DNA of 64,000 nt from Planococcus sp. CP5-4_YE (GTDB lineage: Bacteria; Bacillota; Bacilli; Bacillales_A; Planococcaceae). Of this stretch, positions 34,979 through 43,049 are shown one piece after another (within the stretch, counting starts at the first letter, position 1; each line of letters begins with the position of its first letter). Made by a program: the position numbers and the translations under genes. Where the stretch lies: positions 1 to 64,000 of the forward strand of contig NZ_JAHPZO010000009.1 of assembly GCF_019042655.1 (NCBI RefSeq), given 5' to 3'. The notes under the pieces were generated by a model that did not search any database, was not told where the DNA came from, and worked only from the letters and a program-made list of their open reading frames with translations.

Positions 34979-35833
34979 ATGTTTGCTGAAATGAAATCGC
35001 GTTATTTGATTCTCTTCACTATCCTCGGCGTCATCGCGACTCTGGTCATTTTCGTGCTCATCGGCGCGGATCCCGTCACGACTGAAATCGCGGTGCAGAT
35101 TGCCTTTTATATTATAGTACCGTACTTTTTCTTCCATCATTATTGGGGCAAAAACCCCGATTGGTCGCTCAGCGAAGTGTTGACCACCAAGGGCATTAAA
35201 CCATGGCTTCCAAGCATTATTGGCATCGTGTTGGTGTCGATTGCCTTTTCGCTGACGATGTTCTGGCTGCAGCTCGCCATCATCTCGCCAGCGTTTCCAT
35301 GGCTTGCGGAATTATTGCTCGAGCCGATCGAAACGCCGGGTGGTGTCGGCTATGAATATTTCACGCTGCTGACGCTGGTGATTCTCGCGCCGATCGTCGA
35401 GGAATTCGTTTTCCGCGGCGTGTTCTTGACCCGCTTCGCGGCGAAAACTTCAATGTGGGGCGGCATTTTGATTTCGAGTTTGTTGTTCGGCGTGCTGCAT
35501 CTCGATTTTGTCGGCGCATTTTTATTCGGCATCATCGCGTCGCTCCTGTATTTGCGCACCGGCAATTTGTTGCTGCCAATCTTGGTGCATATGCTCAATA
35601 ATGCGCTCGCCGCCTTATCGATTTATGTGCCGATCGACCAATTCTTTGCGATCGACTGGTTTATCGTAACGACTGCTGCTGATATCGAGGCAAAAGCATT
35701 TGCGAATATTATCATTATGATTATCAGTGCGCTGCTCATCGCTTGGATCATCTACCGCCTCGCTAAAGGCTTGAAGAACCAAGCGGACAAGCTTGAAATG
35801 ACTGAACCACTGGCGGAAAACGAAACGCCGTAA
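34979..35833 (+). CDS. CPBP-family intramembrane metalloprotease (CAAX protease-like)
   Basis: A 284-residue membrane protein with about eight hydrophobic segments. The Abi/CPBP catalytic motifs are present: EEFVFRG near residue 140, FGVLHLDFVGAF with the catalytic His near 178, and HMLNNALA near 204. Bacterial members cleave membrane peptides or act in bacteriocin immunity; the substrate is unknown here. The ATG lies six bases after AAGGAGG, and a TATAAT box at 34950-34955 precedes it. It diverges from the penicillin-binding-protein gene. Confidence 0.88.
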   Translation: MFAEMKSRYLILFTILGVIATLVIFVLIGADPVTTEIAVQIAFYIIVPYFFFHHYWGKNPDWSLSEVLTTKGIKPWLPSIIGIVLVSIAFSLTMFWLQLAIISPAFPWLAELLLEPIETPGGVGYEYFTLLTLVILAPIVEEFVFRGVFLTRFAAKTSMWGGILISSLLFGVLHLDFVGAFLFGIIASLLYLRTGNLLLPILVHMLNNALAALSIYVPIDQFFAIDWFIVTTAADIEAKAFANIIIMIISALLIAWIIYRLAKGLKNQADKLEMTEPLAENETP

Positions 35834-35967
35834 AGAAAATTGTCGATGATCTGTCACGCCCCGTTCATATAGCGTTTATATTCGTGCGGTATGATACAGT
35901 CATATGAACTTAGGGGCTATCCAGCGGAATATTTGTCGCTGTTCCCAAAAGCTATAGGAGGATTTAC

Positions 35968-36390
35968 ATGAACAACACAGTTACACCGCGCAACAATACC
36001 TTGGAGAAAAAATGGAGCTTGCGCTTGATCCAGTTTTCGGCCATCTTCGGGTTCATCGGGACCTATCTCGGGTCGCATATGGCGGGACAGATGGATTACG
36101 CGCTGCGCCCGATTCACGCCCACATCCTGCTCGTTGGCTGGCTTTCGGTTTTTGCCTGGGGCGTGTTCTACCGCTTGTATACCGTCAAATACAAAAAGCT
36201 CGTCACCATCCACGGCTTTCTCGCGATGATCGGCGCAGTCGGCTTAACTGCCGGGATGTGGTTCTATAATTTGAACCCGTTCAATATGAACGAAACCTTC
36301 ATCTTGGTTTTCTTTATCGTCGGCGGCACAATTTTACTGCTCGCGTTCTTATTGTTTGCGGTTATTACGTTCTTGACGGAAAAAGACTGA
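35968..36390 (+). CDS. Four-segment membrane protein, oxidase subunit I-like
   Basis: A 140-residue protein with four membrane segments. Conserved histidines (GSHMAG, IHAHILLVGW, IHGFLAM) recall the heme-ligand helices of heme-copper oxidase subunit I, and short stand-alone relatives occur in bacilli. Its role is unknown; heme binding is inferred only from the histidine spacing. The ATG lies six bases after AGGAGG, and a strong terminator follows. Confidence 0.65.
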   Translation: MNNTVTPRNNTLEKKWSLRLIQFSAIFGFIGTYLGSHMAGQMDYALRPIHAHILLVGWLSVFAWGVFYRLYTVKYKKLVTIHGFLAMIGAVGLTAGMWFYNLNPFNMNETFILVFFIVGGTILLLAFLLFAVITFLTEKD

Positions 36391-36393
36391 CGA

Positions 36394-36421
36394 AAAACGC
36401 CCGGGCGCATCCGGGCGTTTT
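36394..36421 (+). terminator. Terminator after the oxidase-like gene
   Basis: AAAACGCCCGG (36394-36404) and CCGGGCGTTTT (36411-36421) form a perfect 11-bp stem followed by more T. Confidence 0.9.
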
Positions 36422-36443
36422 TTTATGTAATCGATAAACCTGG

Positions 36444-36543
36444 TTTTCCGAAGCTTACCGCTCGCTTTCCGTGGGCTCGCGCCCAAGCCTCCTCAGTCGC
36501 TTCGCTCCTTGCGGGGTCTCGGTCGTCTCGCTGATCCACTGGA
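36444..36543. repeat. 100-bp interspersed repeat, copy A
   Basis: This 100-bp stretch matches 58624-58723 along its whole length with about seven mismatches by eye and no gaps. The core includes CTCGCTTTCCGTGGG and GGGGTCTCGGTCGTCTCGCT. It is non-coding and lies just after a terminator. A diverged copy in the opposite orientation lies at about 38214-38304. Confidence 0.85.
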
Positions 36544-36723
36544 AAGATAAGGTCGACCTACGGGAGACATTATCTTTGCGAAAGTAATGCGCAGCATTAT
36601 TGAGCAGAAGGGTTTACGAGCGGACGCTTCTACAAACCACTGCATACGCCTACTCAGTTTTCATGTAAAATGGTGCCACCATTGGTTGTTCATAATGAGC
36701 CATCTCTGTTTTCACCGTTCCAG

Positions 36724-36787
36724 AAAACGTTTGAAACGTTTTGGATTGTTTTTTCATTTCACCCTATCCGACGAAATACCGTATAAT
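36724..36787 (+). promoter_or_regulatory. -10 box and candidate palindromic operator
   Basis: TATAAT (36782-36787) lies 33 bases before the next gene; no clear -35 box is visible. A perfect palindrome AAAACGTTT-G-AAACGTTTT occupies 36724-36742, upstream of where a -35 box would be, the usual place for an activator site. Further upstream a second palindrome, AATGGTG-C-CACCATT, occupies 36669-36683. Confidence 0.4.
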
Positions 36788-36820
36788 GGAAGCATCGTGA
36801 AACGGAAGGGGAAATGGCGG

Positions 36821-37378
36821 ATGACCCTGCAAAACCTAATTCAAAAACGCATGCTTGTACTGCTGGGCCTTGTGCTTGCCGCGGCGCTGATCATTGCACT
36901 CGTATGGAGTTCGGATACGGTCGATACGGCGGAACAAGCCGTCCGTGATGGCGATGATGACCTTGTGTTGACGCCCGTCTACGAATTGAATGGCCACGCG
37001 CTGTTTTTCTTCATCCGCGGTGATGACCACTTCGGGGCAGTGACGGCAACAGAATCCTGGTTCGGCTGGCGCCTCGAGACGAGAAGCGAAGCCACTATCC
37101 CCTCACTCGATAATCCCGACCGCATCGACAGCTATATGAGCAGCGATGACTTGGTCTACGGATTGTTTGATCCGTCTGATGGGCGCCACGTCCAGGTCGG
37201 TGAGGTTCCGGCTGATCAATTATTGCTGGGCGAGCGCTTCCCAATCGAATTATTGGAAGAAACCAGTTTGTCCGGAAAAGCGGTGTGGTTTATCGAAAAC
37301 GCACCACAAGAACGCCCGATCCCGCTCCAATTGCTCGATGCAAACGGACAGGAATTGCAGCGTTTGGAAATGTATTAA
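36821..37378 (+). CDS. Membrane-anchored protein of unknown function
   Basis: A 185-residue protein with one N-terminal membrane segment (about 10-28, MLVLLGLVLAAALIIALVW) and an exported domain without known motifs. The open frame extends upstream to 36587, but the TATAAT box at 36782 lies inside that extension, and the ATG at 36821 has GGAAGGGG ahead of it, so the short form is chosen. A terminator follows. Family not recognised. Confidence 0.65.
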   Translation: MTLQNLIQKRMLVLLGLVLAAALIIALVWSSDTVDTAEQAVRDGDDDLVLTPVYELNGHALFFFIRGDDHFGAVTATESWFGWRLETRSEATIPSLDNPDRIDSYMSSDDLVYGLFDPSDGRHVQVGEVPADQLLLGERFPIELLEETSLSGKAVWFIENAPQERPIPLQLLDANGQELQRLEMY

Positions 37379-37381
37379 AAG

Positions 37382-37409
37382 AACCGCCCAGATTCGTCTG
37401 GGCGGTTTT
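37382..37409 (+). terminator. Terminator
   Basis: AACCGCCCAGA (37382-37392) and TCTGGGCGGTT (37397-37407) form a perfect stem around TTCG, followed by T. Confidence 0.88.
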
Positions 37410-37571
37410 GTTGATAGACTTTATACTAAAATTCCTTAAAAAATCTTCTCACCTAGAGCTTGTTATTGTTTAAATAATAGTAAATGTTTTCTGAATTTTA
37501 AGGTATAATAATGAAGAAGAGGAAATTGACGCCATTAAACAAACTCCAAATACTGGATGGGGGGAAGATTT

Positions 37572-37949
37572 GTGAAAAAAATAAGTGGGCTTTTGTTGCT
37601 TCTATTCATTTTAAGTGGATGTGTAGATGGCGATAGATACAACTTCTCGGGCAGCAGTCAAAACTGGGACGTATTTTATGTGGTAGACGTTTCGAATGGA
37701 ACGAACCAAGTAGAAGACGGAACTGTTAAATTTACCGGCGAGGGTGAAGCCCCTGAAACAATCGAGTACAAACTTGAAGCTAATTCAGGAGGTTCAGAAG
37801 GTACAGGCGTAATGTTATCCGATAACGTTGCTAGCATTGCCAACAGCTCTTGTGGAGGATGCTCAGTTATACAAGAGGATGAGGAAATAGAAGTAGAAAT
37901 TTCATGGAACGGACACACTGAAAACTTACTACTAACTACTGACAACTGA
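37572..37949 (+). CDS. Lipoprotein of unknown function
   Basis: A 125-residue exported lipoprotein with signal MKKISGLLLLLFILSGC (lipobox LSGC). The mature domain is predicted beta-rich, with SSCGGCS near residue 95 that could form a disulphide. The start is GTG at 37572 behind GGGGGAAG. It is probably transcribed alone, with a weak terminator at 37949-37973. No family recognised. Confidence 0.7.
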   Translation: MKKISGLLLLLFILSGCVDGDRYNFSGSSQNWDVFYVVDVSNGTNQVEDGTVKFTGEGEAPETIEYKLEANSGGSEGTGVMLSDNVASIANSSCGGCSVIQEDEEIEVEISWNGHTENLLLTTDN

Positions 37950-37973
37950 CATCGCTGATAGCGGTGTTTTTTT
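37949..37973 (+). terminator. Weak terminator after the lipoprotein gene
   Basis: ACATCGC pairs with GCGGTGT (one G-T pair) and is followed by seven T residues. Confidence 0.6.
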
Positions 37974-38213
37974 ATGAAAGCTCTCGGTTAATATAGAAAG
38001 GTTTTATTTTTTTCATCAAAATTCGCCGCCTTGATGTTCACTGGACGGCGAATTTAATTTCATTATAGGCGTACTTGATTGAATAATTGTAAGCCCTGTG
38101 ATTAGGGCAACTTGAGCTGCAAAGCATAATGCTCTTCTACATCTCATATTGAGTATGCTGAAGAAGAGGCCCTATACTCTAAAACTAGAGACGAAGTGGA
38201 AGGGGCCGACTCC

Positions 38214-38304
38214 GGGAGGATCAGCGAGACATTTGAGACCCTGCAGGAGCGCAGCGACGAAGCGGCTCAGTGCGAGCCCTCCGGAAAGCGTGCCCCTGCA
38301 ACGT
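38214..38304. repeat. Diverged copy of the interspersed repeat (opposite orientation)
   Basis: The stretch shares GGATCAGCGAGAC, a GAGACCC-GC-GGAGCG-AGCGAC core and CGGAAAGCG with the reverse complement of the repeats at 36444 and 58624, with several substitutions and short gaps. The surrounding gap 37974-38393 contains no gene I can support; the ORFs that cross it are by-products of the GC-rich repeat. Confidence 0.6.
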
Positions 38305-38393
38305 AGTCGAAAAGCGGAAGCTTTTCTTCTCACTTCGTTTCACACGCCCAGTTGTATGAGTTACATGATGCATCTACTTTCCAAATCACGACT

Positions 38394-39134
38394 TTAAAGC
38401 TTTTCCGTCGTCCTCTCAGCTTCTGCTTTCCCGATCGAAAATCCGTCGAATAAGCGGCCTCCGTAAGGCTCCAAGACACTTTCGACAAATTCGATAATGT
38501 GCGCCGTTTCATCGGTCCGGTAAAAGTTCTCGAACGCCTCGACGAACCGTACCGCCAGTTCATGGTCATGCGCTTCGAGTGAACGAATCACCCATTTGGA
38601 TGAGCCGATCCATTTTTGCTCGGTGCGCAAAATGAATTCGCTCACCAAATCCGAAAGCGTGTTGACGCAAAACAGCCGCTCTTTCCGGTCATCGCTGCCC
38701 CGCAGGTCGTCCAGCACATCAGTGATGAAATAGCGTTTCGTGCGGATCGTATCCGAACTCCACGCTTCCGGCCCTGCTTCGAGCAATGCTTTTGCTTCTT
38801 GCTGGATGCTTTCCATGATGCCTGAATCTTTCAGGATGATGCCTTCGCTGACCATGCGTGGCATGCTCGGCTTGGCGGCTTTACGGTCATTTTCGAAAAA
38901 GATTTTATACGAACTTAAATTGTAGACGAAGACTTCAATCGGCCAACCGAACGCAATCAGGGATTCGCGGTATGAATTCATCAAAGTTTCATCGAACACG
39001 ACAATATCGAGGTCTGATGTCGCCGTCTCTTGCCCGCGCACGACGCTGCCTGCAAGCAATGCCCCACGGCAATGACGGAAGTTCGTTTCGACAAATACTT
39101 TTGCTGCATGGATCGGATCTAAGCGTTCTTTCAT
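38394..39134 (-). CDS. Nucleotidyltransferase-domain protein
   Basis: A 246-residue cytoplasmic protein. The Pol-beta-type nucleotidyltransferase signature GSVVRGQETATSDLDIVVF (about residues 29-47) includes the GS and the metal-binding DxD, and a third acidic residue is likely in PIEVFVYN. The C-terminal half is helical, as in kanamycin-nucleotidyltransferase-like or MNT-type proteins. The substrate cannot be inferred. I take the ATG at 39134 behind GGGGGAAA rather than an ATG 21 codons upstream without a ribosome site. It could be an antibiotic adenylyltransferase. Confidence 0.8.
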   Translation of the reverse strand: MKERLDPIHAAKVFVETNFRHCRGALLAGSVVRGQETATSDLDIVVFDETLMNSYRESLIAFGWPIEVFVYNLSSYKIFFENDRKAAKPSMPRMVSEGIILKDSGIMESIQQEAKALLEAGPEAWSSDTIRTKRYFITDVLDDLRGSDDRKERLFCVNTLSDLVSEFILRTEQKWIGSSKWVIRSLEAHDHELAVRFVEAFENFYRTDETAHIIEFVESVLEPYGGRLFDGFSIGKAEAERTTEKL

Positions 39135-39221
39135 ATCTGTTTCCCCCAAAGTCTGTTTGTCTTTAGCATACCCTACCTGGTGCAAGAGTGCGCACAAAAA
39201 AAGACATTCTCTTGAATGCCT

Positions 39222-40112
39222 TTAAGTCTGTCTATTATTCAAGTCAGCCAATGCGCTTCCGACACCCGGATAGCGGAAGCGGAAGCCTTCACGCACAAGC
39301 CGCTCCGGTACAACCCAGCGGCTTTTTAGAATCAATTCGGTTTCGGTCCGAAGCGCGGCTGCCCCTGTCTTAAGCATCCATTTTGACGCCGGAAGCCCCG
39401 TTCGCCGGTTCATCGATCGCCGCAGTGCTTTCATCCATTCTTTATTCGTGACAGGATTTGGGGCAGACGCATTGAAGACGCCTGAGAGTTTATCGCGGTG
39501 CTGCATGAAACGGATGGTCCGGTACAAGTCTTCAATATGGATCCAGCTGAACATCTGGCGGCCATTGCCTTGCTTGCCGCCCAGTCCATATCTCACGAGC
39601 TTGCGGTACGGTTCCATAACACCACCGTCTCCCAGGACAATCGCGATGCGCAAGGCAACTTGGCGCGTTTTTGGCAATTGGAATGAAAAGAAGCTATCTT
39701 CCCAAGCTTTTGCGACTTCTACCGAAAATCCATGCCCCACCTCTCCGCCGCCTTCAGTCATCGGGCGGTCTTCGGCATGGCGGTAAATCGTTGCCGTGCT
39801 GGCGTTGACCCATAATTCCGGAGCGACACTGCACGCTTCGATCATTCGCCCAAGCGATTCGGTCGTCTCGGTACGCGAATTAAAAATCTCGCGTTTATTC
39901 GCTTCCGTGTAGCGGCAATCGACGGATTTTCCAGCAAGATTAATAACCAATTTCGCCCCGTCGAGCGCATCTTTCATACACTGCTCGTCAGCCCACTGAA
40001 TATGCTCTGATTGCCTTGAAATAATGTAAACACGGTAGCCGAGACGCTCATATTTTTCTTTCAAAAACGTTCCGATAAAACCGGTACCCCCTGCGATGAC
40101 TGCTTTCTTGAC
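39222..40112 (-). CDS. TIGR01777-type NAD-binding epimerase (SDR39U1 family) with an apparent GTC start
   Basis: A 296-residue extended SDR protein. The nucleotide-binding motif AGGTGFIG lies at residues 7-14, followed by NLAGKSVDCRYTEANKREI and WVNASTATIYRH, hallmarks of the YfcH/SDR39U1 family. No ATG, GTG or TTG precedes the Rossmann motif in frame; the codons read GTC AAG AAA GCA. Relatives begin M-K-K, so GTC at 40112, ten bases after AGAGG, stands where GTG is expected. It is either a rare start or a base change. The next available start (TTG, 19 codons in) would delete the dinucleotide motif. Confidence 0.82.
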   Translation of the reverse strand, partial: VKKAVIAGGTGFIGTFLKEKYERLGYRVYIISRQSEHIQWADEQCMKDALDGAKLVINLAGKSVDCRYTEANKREIFNSRTETTESLGRMIEACSVAPELWVNASTATIYRHAEDRPMTEGGGEVGHGFSVEVAKAWEDSFFSFQLPKTRQVALRIAIVLGDGGVMEPYRKLVRYGLGGKQGNGRQMFSWIHIEDLYRTIRFMQHRDKLSGVFNASAPNPVTNKEWMKALRRSMNRRTGLPASKWMLKTGAAALRTETELILKSRWVVPERLVREGFRFRYPGVGSALADLNNRQT

Positions 40113-40294
40113 CCTATTTTTACCTCTTTTCGCCGTAATTCTATCATGTTAGACGACGAACCTATGGGAATAGTTGCGGTTTTTTAGGAAATGTCTTCCC
40201 AAGCAAAGCGGTCTGTTGAAACTGTTGCTTTTGCTCCGCTTCGGTTACACTTGTTTTTATGCGTTTCTCTAATTGAAGAAAGTTGGTGGATAAA

Positions 40295-41554
40295 TTGAAG
40301 AAAAAGAAAGGTTTAACATTTAAAGTCATCAGTGCCTTGATCTTAGGCGCGATTACAGGACTGCTTTTAAATCTTTTTGCACCTGAAGTTTTCGCAATAC
40401 TCAATCCTTACGTCTTCGTGCCGGTCGGGCAGATTTTCCTCGCCCTCATCAGCATGCTTGTCGTACCGCTCGTATTCTTGTCAATCGTTCTCGGCACAGC
40501 CGGACTTGGCGACCCAGCGAAGCTTGGCCGCATCGGCATCAAGACAATTTCGTATTTCCTGGTGACAACAACCATCGCCATCACTATCGGGCTCGGCTTA
40601 TCCGCACTCGTCCAGCCAGGTGCTGCGGGTGATTTCGATATCGGTGCTGCGACGTACAGCCCGGACGACGCTCCATCGATCGCTGATACCTTGCTCAACA
40701 TCATCCCGAAAAATCCGCTTGAAGCGATGACTGAAGGCAATATGCTCCAGATCATCGTCTTCGCGGTATTCGTCGGGCTCGCGTTGACCGCTCTTGGCGA
40801 TAAGACGCAAGGAATATTGAGCCTTGTCGAACAAGGCAATGAAATCATGATGTACTTAGTTGGCATCGTCATGCGTTTTGCCCCGTACGGCACATTCGGC
40901 TTGATTGCGACTGCGATCGGTTCGCAAGGCCTTGCCGCCATCCAGGCCATGGGCTCGTATATGCTCGTCGTTATCGGCGCCTTGTTGATTCACGCTGCCT
41001 TTACATACGGCGGCACCGTCTATTTCCTGGCGAAGAAAAGCCCAATCTGGTTTTTCAAAACCTTTATGCCGGCCATGACGGTCGCGTTTAGTACTTCAAG
41101 CAGCACGGGCACGCTTCCGGTTTCAATGGAAGTAGCACAGCGTGACTTGAAAATACCGAAATCGATCAGCTCTTTCGTCCAGCCGCTTGGCGCGACAATC
41201 AATATGGACGGCACGGCAATCATGCAAGGTGCCGCGACGATGTTCATCGCGCAGGCATTCATGGTCGACTTGACGCTCGGCCAATTGCTAACGGTCGTCT
41301 TGACGGCTGTTCTTGCAAGCATAGGAACCGCCGGAGTTCCTGGCGTCGGCTTAATCATGCTCGCGATGGTCTTGTCGAGTGTCGGGCTTCCGGTCGAAGG
41401 CATCGGCCTTGTACTCGGAATCGACCGCTTGCTGGATATGTCCCGCACAGCCATCAATATTTCCGGTGACGCAGCTTGCGCCTTGATGGTCGCAGAATCC
41501 GAGAAAAAGCACGGCTTGGAAACAGAAACAGCAATGAACCCACAAGAAGCATAA
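40295..41554 (+). CDS. Dicarboxylate/amino acid:cation symporter (DAACS family)
   Basis: A 419-residue transporter of the GltP/GltT/DctA fold. The family signatures AFSTSSSTGTLPVSM (HP1 serine-rich loop) and ATINMDGTAIMQGAA (NMDGT motif binding sodium and substrate) are both present, as is DRLLDMSRTAINISGD. It imports glutamate, aspartate or C4-dicarboxylates with sodium or protons. The start is uncertain: I prefer TTG at 40295 with GGTGG five bases upstream; TTG at 40283 is an alternative. The gene ends at a strong terminator. Confidence 0.9.
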   Translation: MKKKKGLTFKVISALILGAITGLLLNLFAPEVFAILNPYVFVPVGQIFLALISMLVVPLVFLSIVLGTAGLGDPAKLGRIGIKTISYFLVTTTIAITIGLGLSALVQPGAAGDFDIGAATYSPDDAPSIADTLLNIIPKNPLEAMTEGNMLQIIVFAVFVGLALTALGDKTQGILSLVEQGNEIMMYLVGIVMRFAPYGTFGLIATAIGSQGLAAIQAMGSYMLVVIGALLIHAAFTYGGTVYFLAKKSPIWFFKTFMPAMTVAFSTSSSTGTLPVSMEVAQRDLKIPKSISSFVQPLGATINMDGTAIMQGAATMFIAQAFMVDLTLGQLLTVVLTAVLASIGTAGVPGVGLIMLAMVLSSVGLPVEGIGLVLGIDRLLDMSRTAINISGDAACALMVAESEKKHGLETETAMNPQEA

Positions 41555-41560
41555 TTGAAG

Positions 41561-41590
41561 AAAGCCTCCCGGCGATGTCGGGAGGCTTTT
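41561..41590 (+). terminator. Terminator of the symporter gene
   Basis: AAAGCCTCCCG and its complement CGGGAGGCTTT frame eight bases and are followed by T. Confidence 0.9.
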
Positions 41591-41712
41591 TGTGTGGAAA
41601 AATATGTAGTGAAAAAAGTGGTTGGAAGAGCTTCTGCTTTTCGACTGTGTTGCAGGGGGTGCTTGGGGTTCGCAGGGTACGGGTCATGTAGCTGATGCGA
41701 CAGGACATCGCG

Positions 41713-41999
41713 CTTACTGCGGGAGCTCAACCCTAAGCCGAGCGGCGACTATTTTACTGAAGCGATAATAGAATCCAAGAACATTTCCACATACTAGCCC
41801 TCACTATCTCATCTCCCCCCCAAAAAAAGCAGGAAGCGATTCCCCCTCCAGTCGATGAAAACAATAAAAGCACAAACAAATGTCCCAAAATTCATCTCAA
41901 TGAAATCACAAAGCCGCCGAGCGTCAAGAGTGAAGCGAAACAGTGAGACAAGTACTCTTCTTGGCTTACTGCGGGAGCTCAAGCCTAAGCCGGGCGGCG
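41713..41999. repeat. Pair of direct repeats in a gene-free region
   Basis: CTTACTGCGGGAGCTCAA, then CCTAAGCCG and GCGGCG, occurs at 41713-41749 and again at 41965-41999 with only a few differences, and the flanks are also loosely similar (both copies are followed by CACTATCT about 60 bases on). The whole gap 41591-42172 has no gene I can support. Confidence 0.6.
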
Positions 42000-42172
42000 G
42001 CGAATAGTAAGACGACCCCCCAACCGGATGGTGAAAACAATTCGACTCCCAAACTCCCACTATCTAATCATGAATTGCGCCAGAATGTGATTTCCCCACT
42101 CCCCTTATCTACACACCCCGAGAAAGCAGGGGGGAGCGAATACCTAATCGATAAAATATCCCGTCATCTTCA

Positions 42173-42504
42173 TTCCGCAAATAAACCTCTTGGTTCCACA
42201 AACAAATCGCTTAGTTCTACAAAAAAATCGCTTTATTCCACAAACAAACTGCTTAATTTCACAAAAACCTCTTGATTCCGCAAACAAACCCCTTCATTCC
42301 ACAAACAAATCGCTTAGTTCTACAAAAGAATCGCTTTATTCCACAAACAAACTGCTTAATTTCACAAAAACCTCTTGGTTCCACAAACAAACCCCTTCAT
42401 TTCACAAACAAATCACTTAGTTCTACAAAAGAATCGCTTTATTCCACAAACAAACTGCTTAGTTCCACAAACAAACATCTTAGTTCCACAAAAAAACCGC
42501 ACCC
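42173..42504. repeat. Tandem array of sixteen 21-bp units with a 103-bp higher-order period
   Basis: The unit is TTCCACAAACAAATCGCTTA plus G. Sixteen units run head to tail from 42173; units 5 and 10 are 19 bases. Units 2-6 and 7-11 repeat as blocks of 103 bases, and the pattern resumes in units 12-14, showing block duplication. Because 21 is a multiple of three the array is open in several frames, giving seven-residue periodic peptides, but none has a ribosome site. There are no unique spacers, so it is not a CRISPR array. It ends 13 bases beyond the stop of the convergent DUF4385 gene. Confidence 0.92.
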
Positions 42505-42517
42505 ATTGGATGCAGCT

Positions 42518-42964
42518 TCAACCATATTTTTTCTGGTGTTCTTTTTTGCGTTTTAAATAATCCTCGTCTTCGCGGATCTCGTCCCAGCGCTTCTTGAAAA
42601 TCGCCGCAGATTCGGCTTTTTCTTCGTTAATCTCCCGGTCTTTGATCGAGCCGTCTTCGTTGTATTTGCGGCCGCCTTTGTAATTCGTGTAGCGCCGGGC
42701 TCGGGTGTAGCCCATTTGGATGAATTTGCGGGCCATGTCCATGCCGACGAAATCATCCTTTTTGCGGTACTCCTCAAACAGCTCTGAAATTTTATCGCAT
42801 GATTCCTGGGCGATGTCCGGCGTCTTAAATCGCCAATGTGGCAGGATTTCACTTTTATAGGGTTCGACCATCAATACGCCCTGTTCGCCTTTGCCGACAC
42901 GGTAAAGCTCGGGGTTTTTCCGCAAGTCCAAATTTTTATAGTCCAAATCATAATCGAATGCCAT
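42518..42964 (-). CDS. DUF4385 family protein
   Basis: A 148-residue hydrophilic protein beginning MAFDYDLDYKNLDLRKNPEL, with RARRYTNYKGGRKY in the middle, which matches DUF4385 as I know it. The C-terminus is highly charged. Function unknown; no membrane segment or catalytic motif is evident. The ATG at 42964 follows AAGGAGGGTG, and the open frame upstream is not needed. Confidence 0.8.
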   Translation of the reverse strand: MAFDYDLDYKNLDLRKNPELYRVGKGEQGVLMVEPYKSEILPHWRFKTPDIAQESCDKISELFEEYRKKDDFVGMDMARKFIQMGYTRARRYTNYKGGRKYNEDGSIKDREINEEKAESAAIFKKRWDEIREDEDYLKRKKEHQKKYG

Positions 42965-43021
42965 GCTGCACCCTCCTTTTGCAGAAACTATACCCTGTCG
43001 CGCTGCTTGAAAAACGACATA

Positions 43022-43045
43022 AAAAAACCGCCTCAAGGGCGGCTG
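43022..43045 (-). terminator. Terminator of the alpha/beta hydrolase gene
   Basis: On the minus strand GCCGCC / GGCGGT frames a short loop and is followed by seven T residues. Confidence 0.7.
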
Positions 43046-43049
43046 TTCG

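Noticed and set aside
38149..38397. 82-residue ORF on the plus strand
   Set aside because: It crosses the diverged interspersed repeat and has no ribosome site or domain.
41020..41730. 236-residue ORF on the minus strand
   Set aside because: Antisense to the end of the dicarboxylate symporter gene and running through its terminator.
42173..42504. CRISPR array
   Set aside because: Units follow each other without unique spacers, and no cas gene is nearby.
42190..42560. Several ORFs encoding seven-residue periodic peptides
   Set aside because: They are a consequence of the 21-bp tandem array, which is open in several frames; no ribosome site is present.
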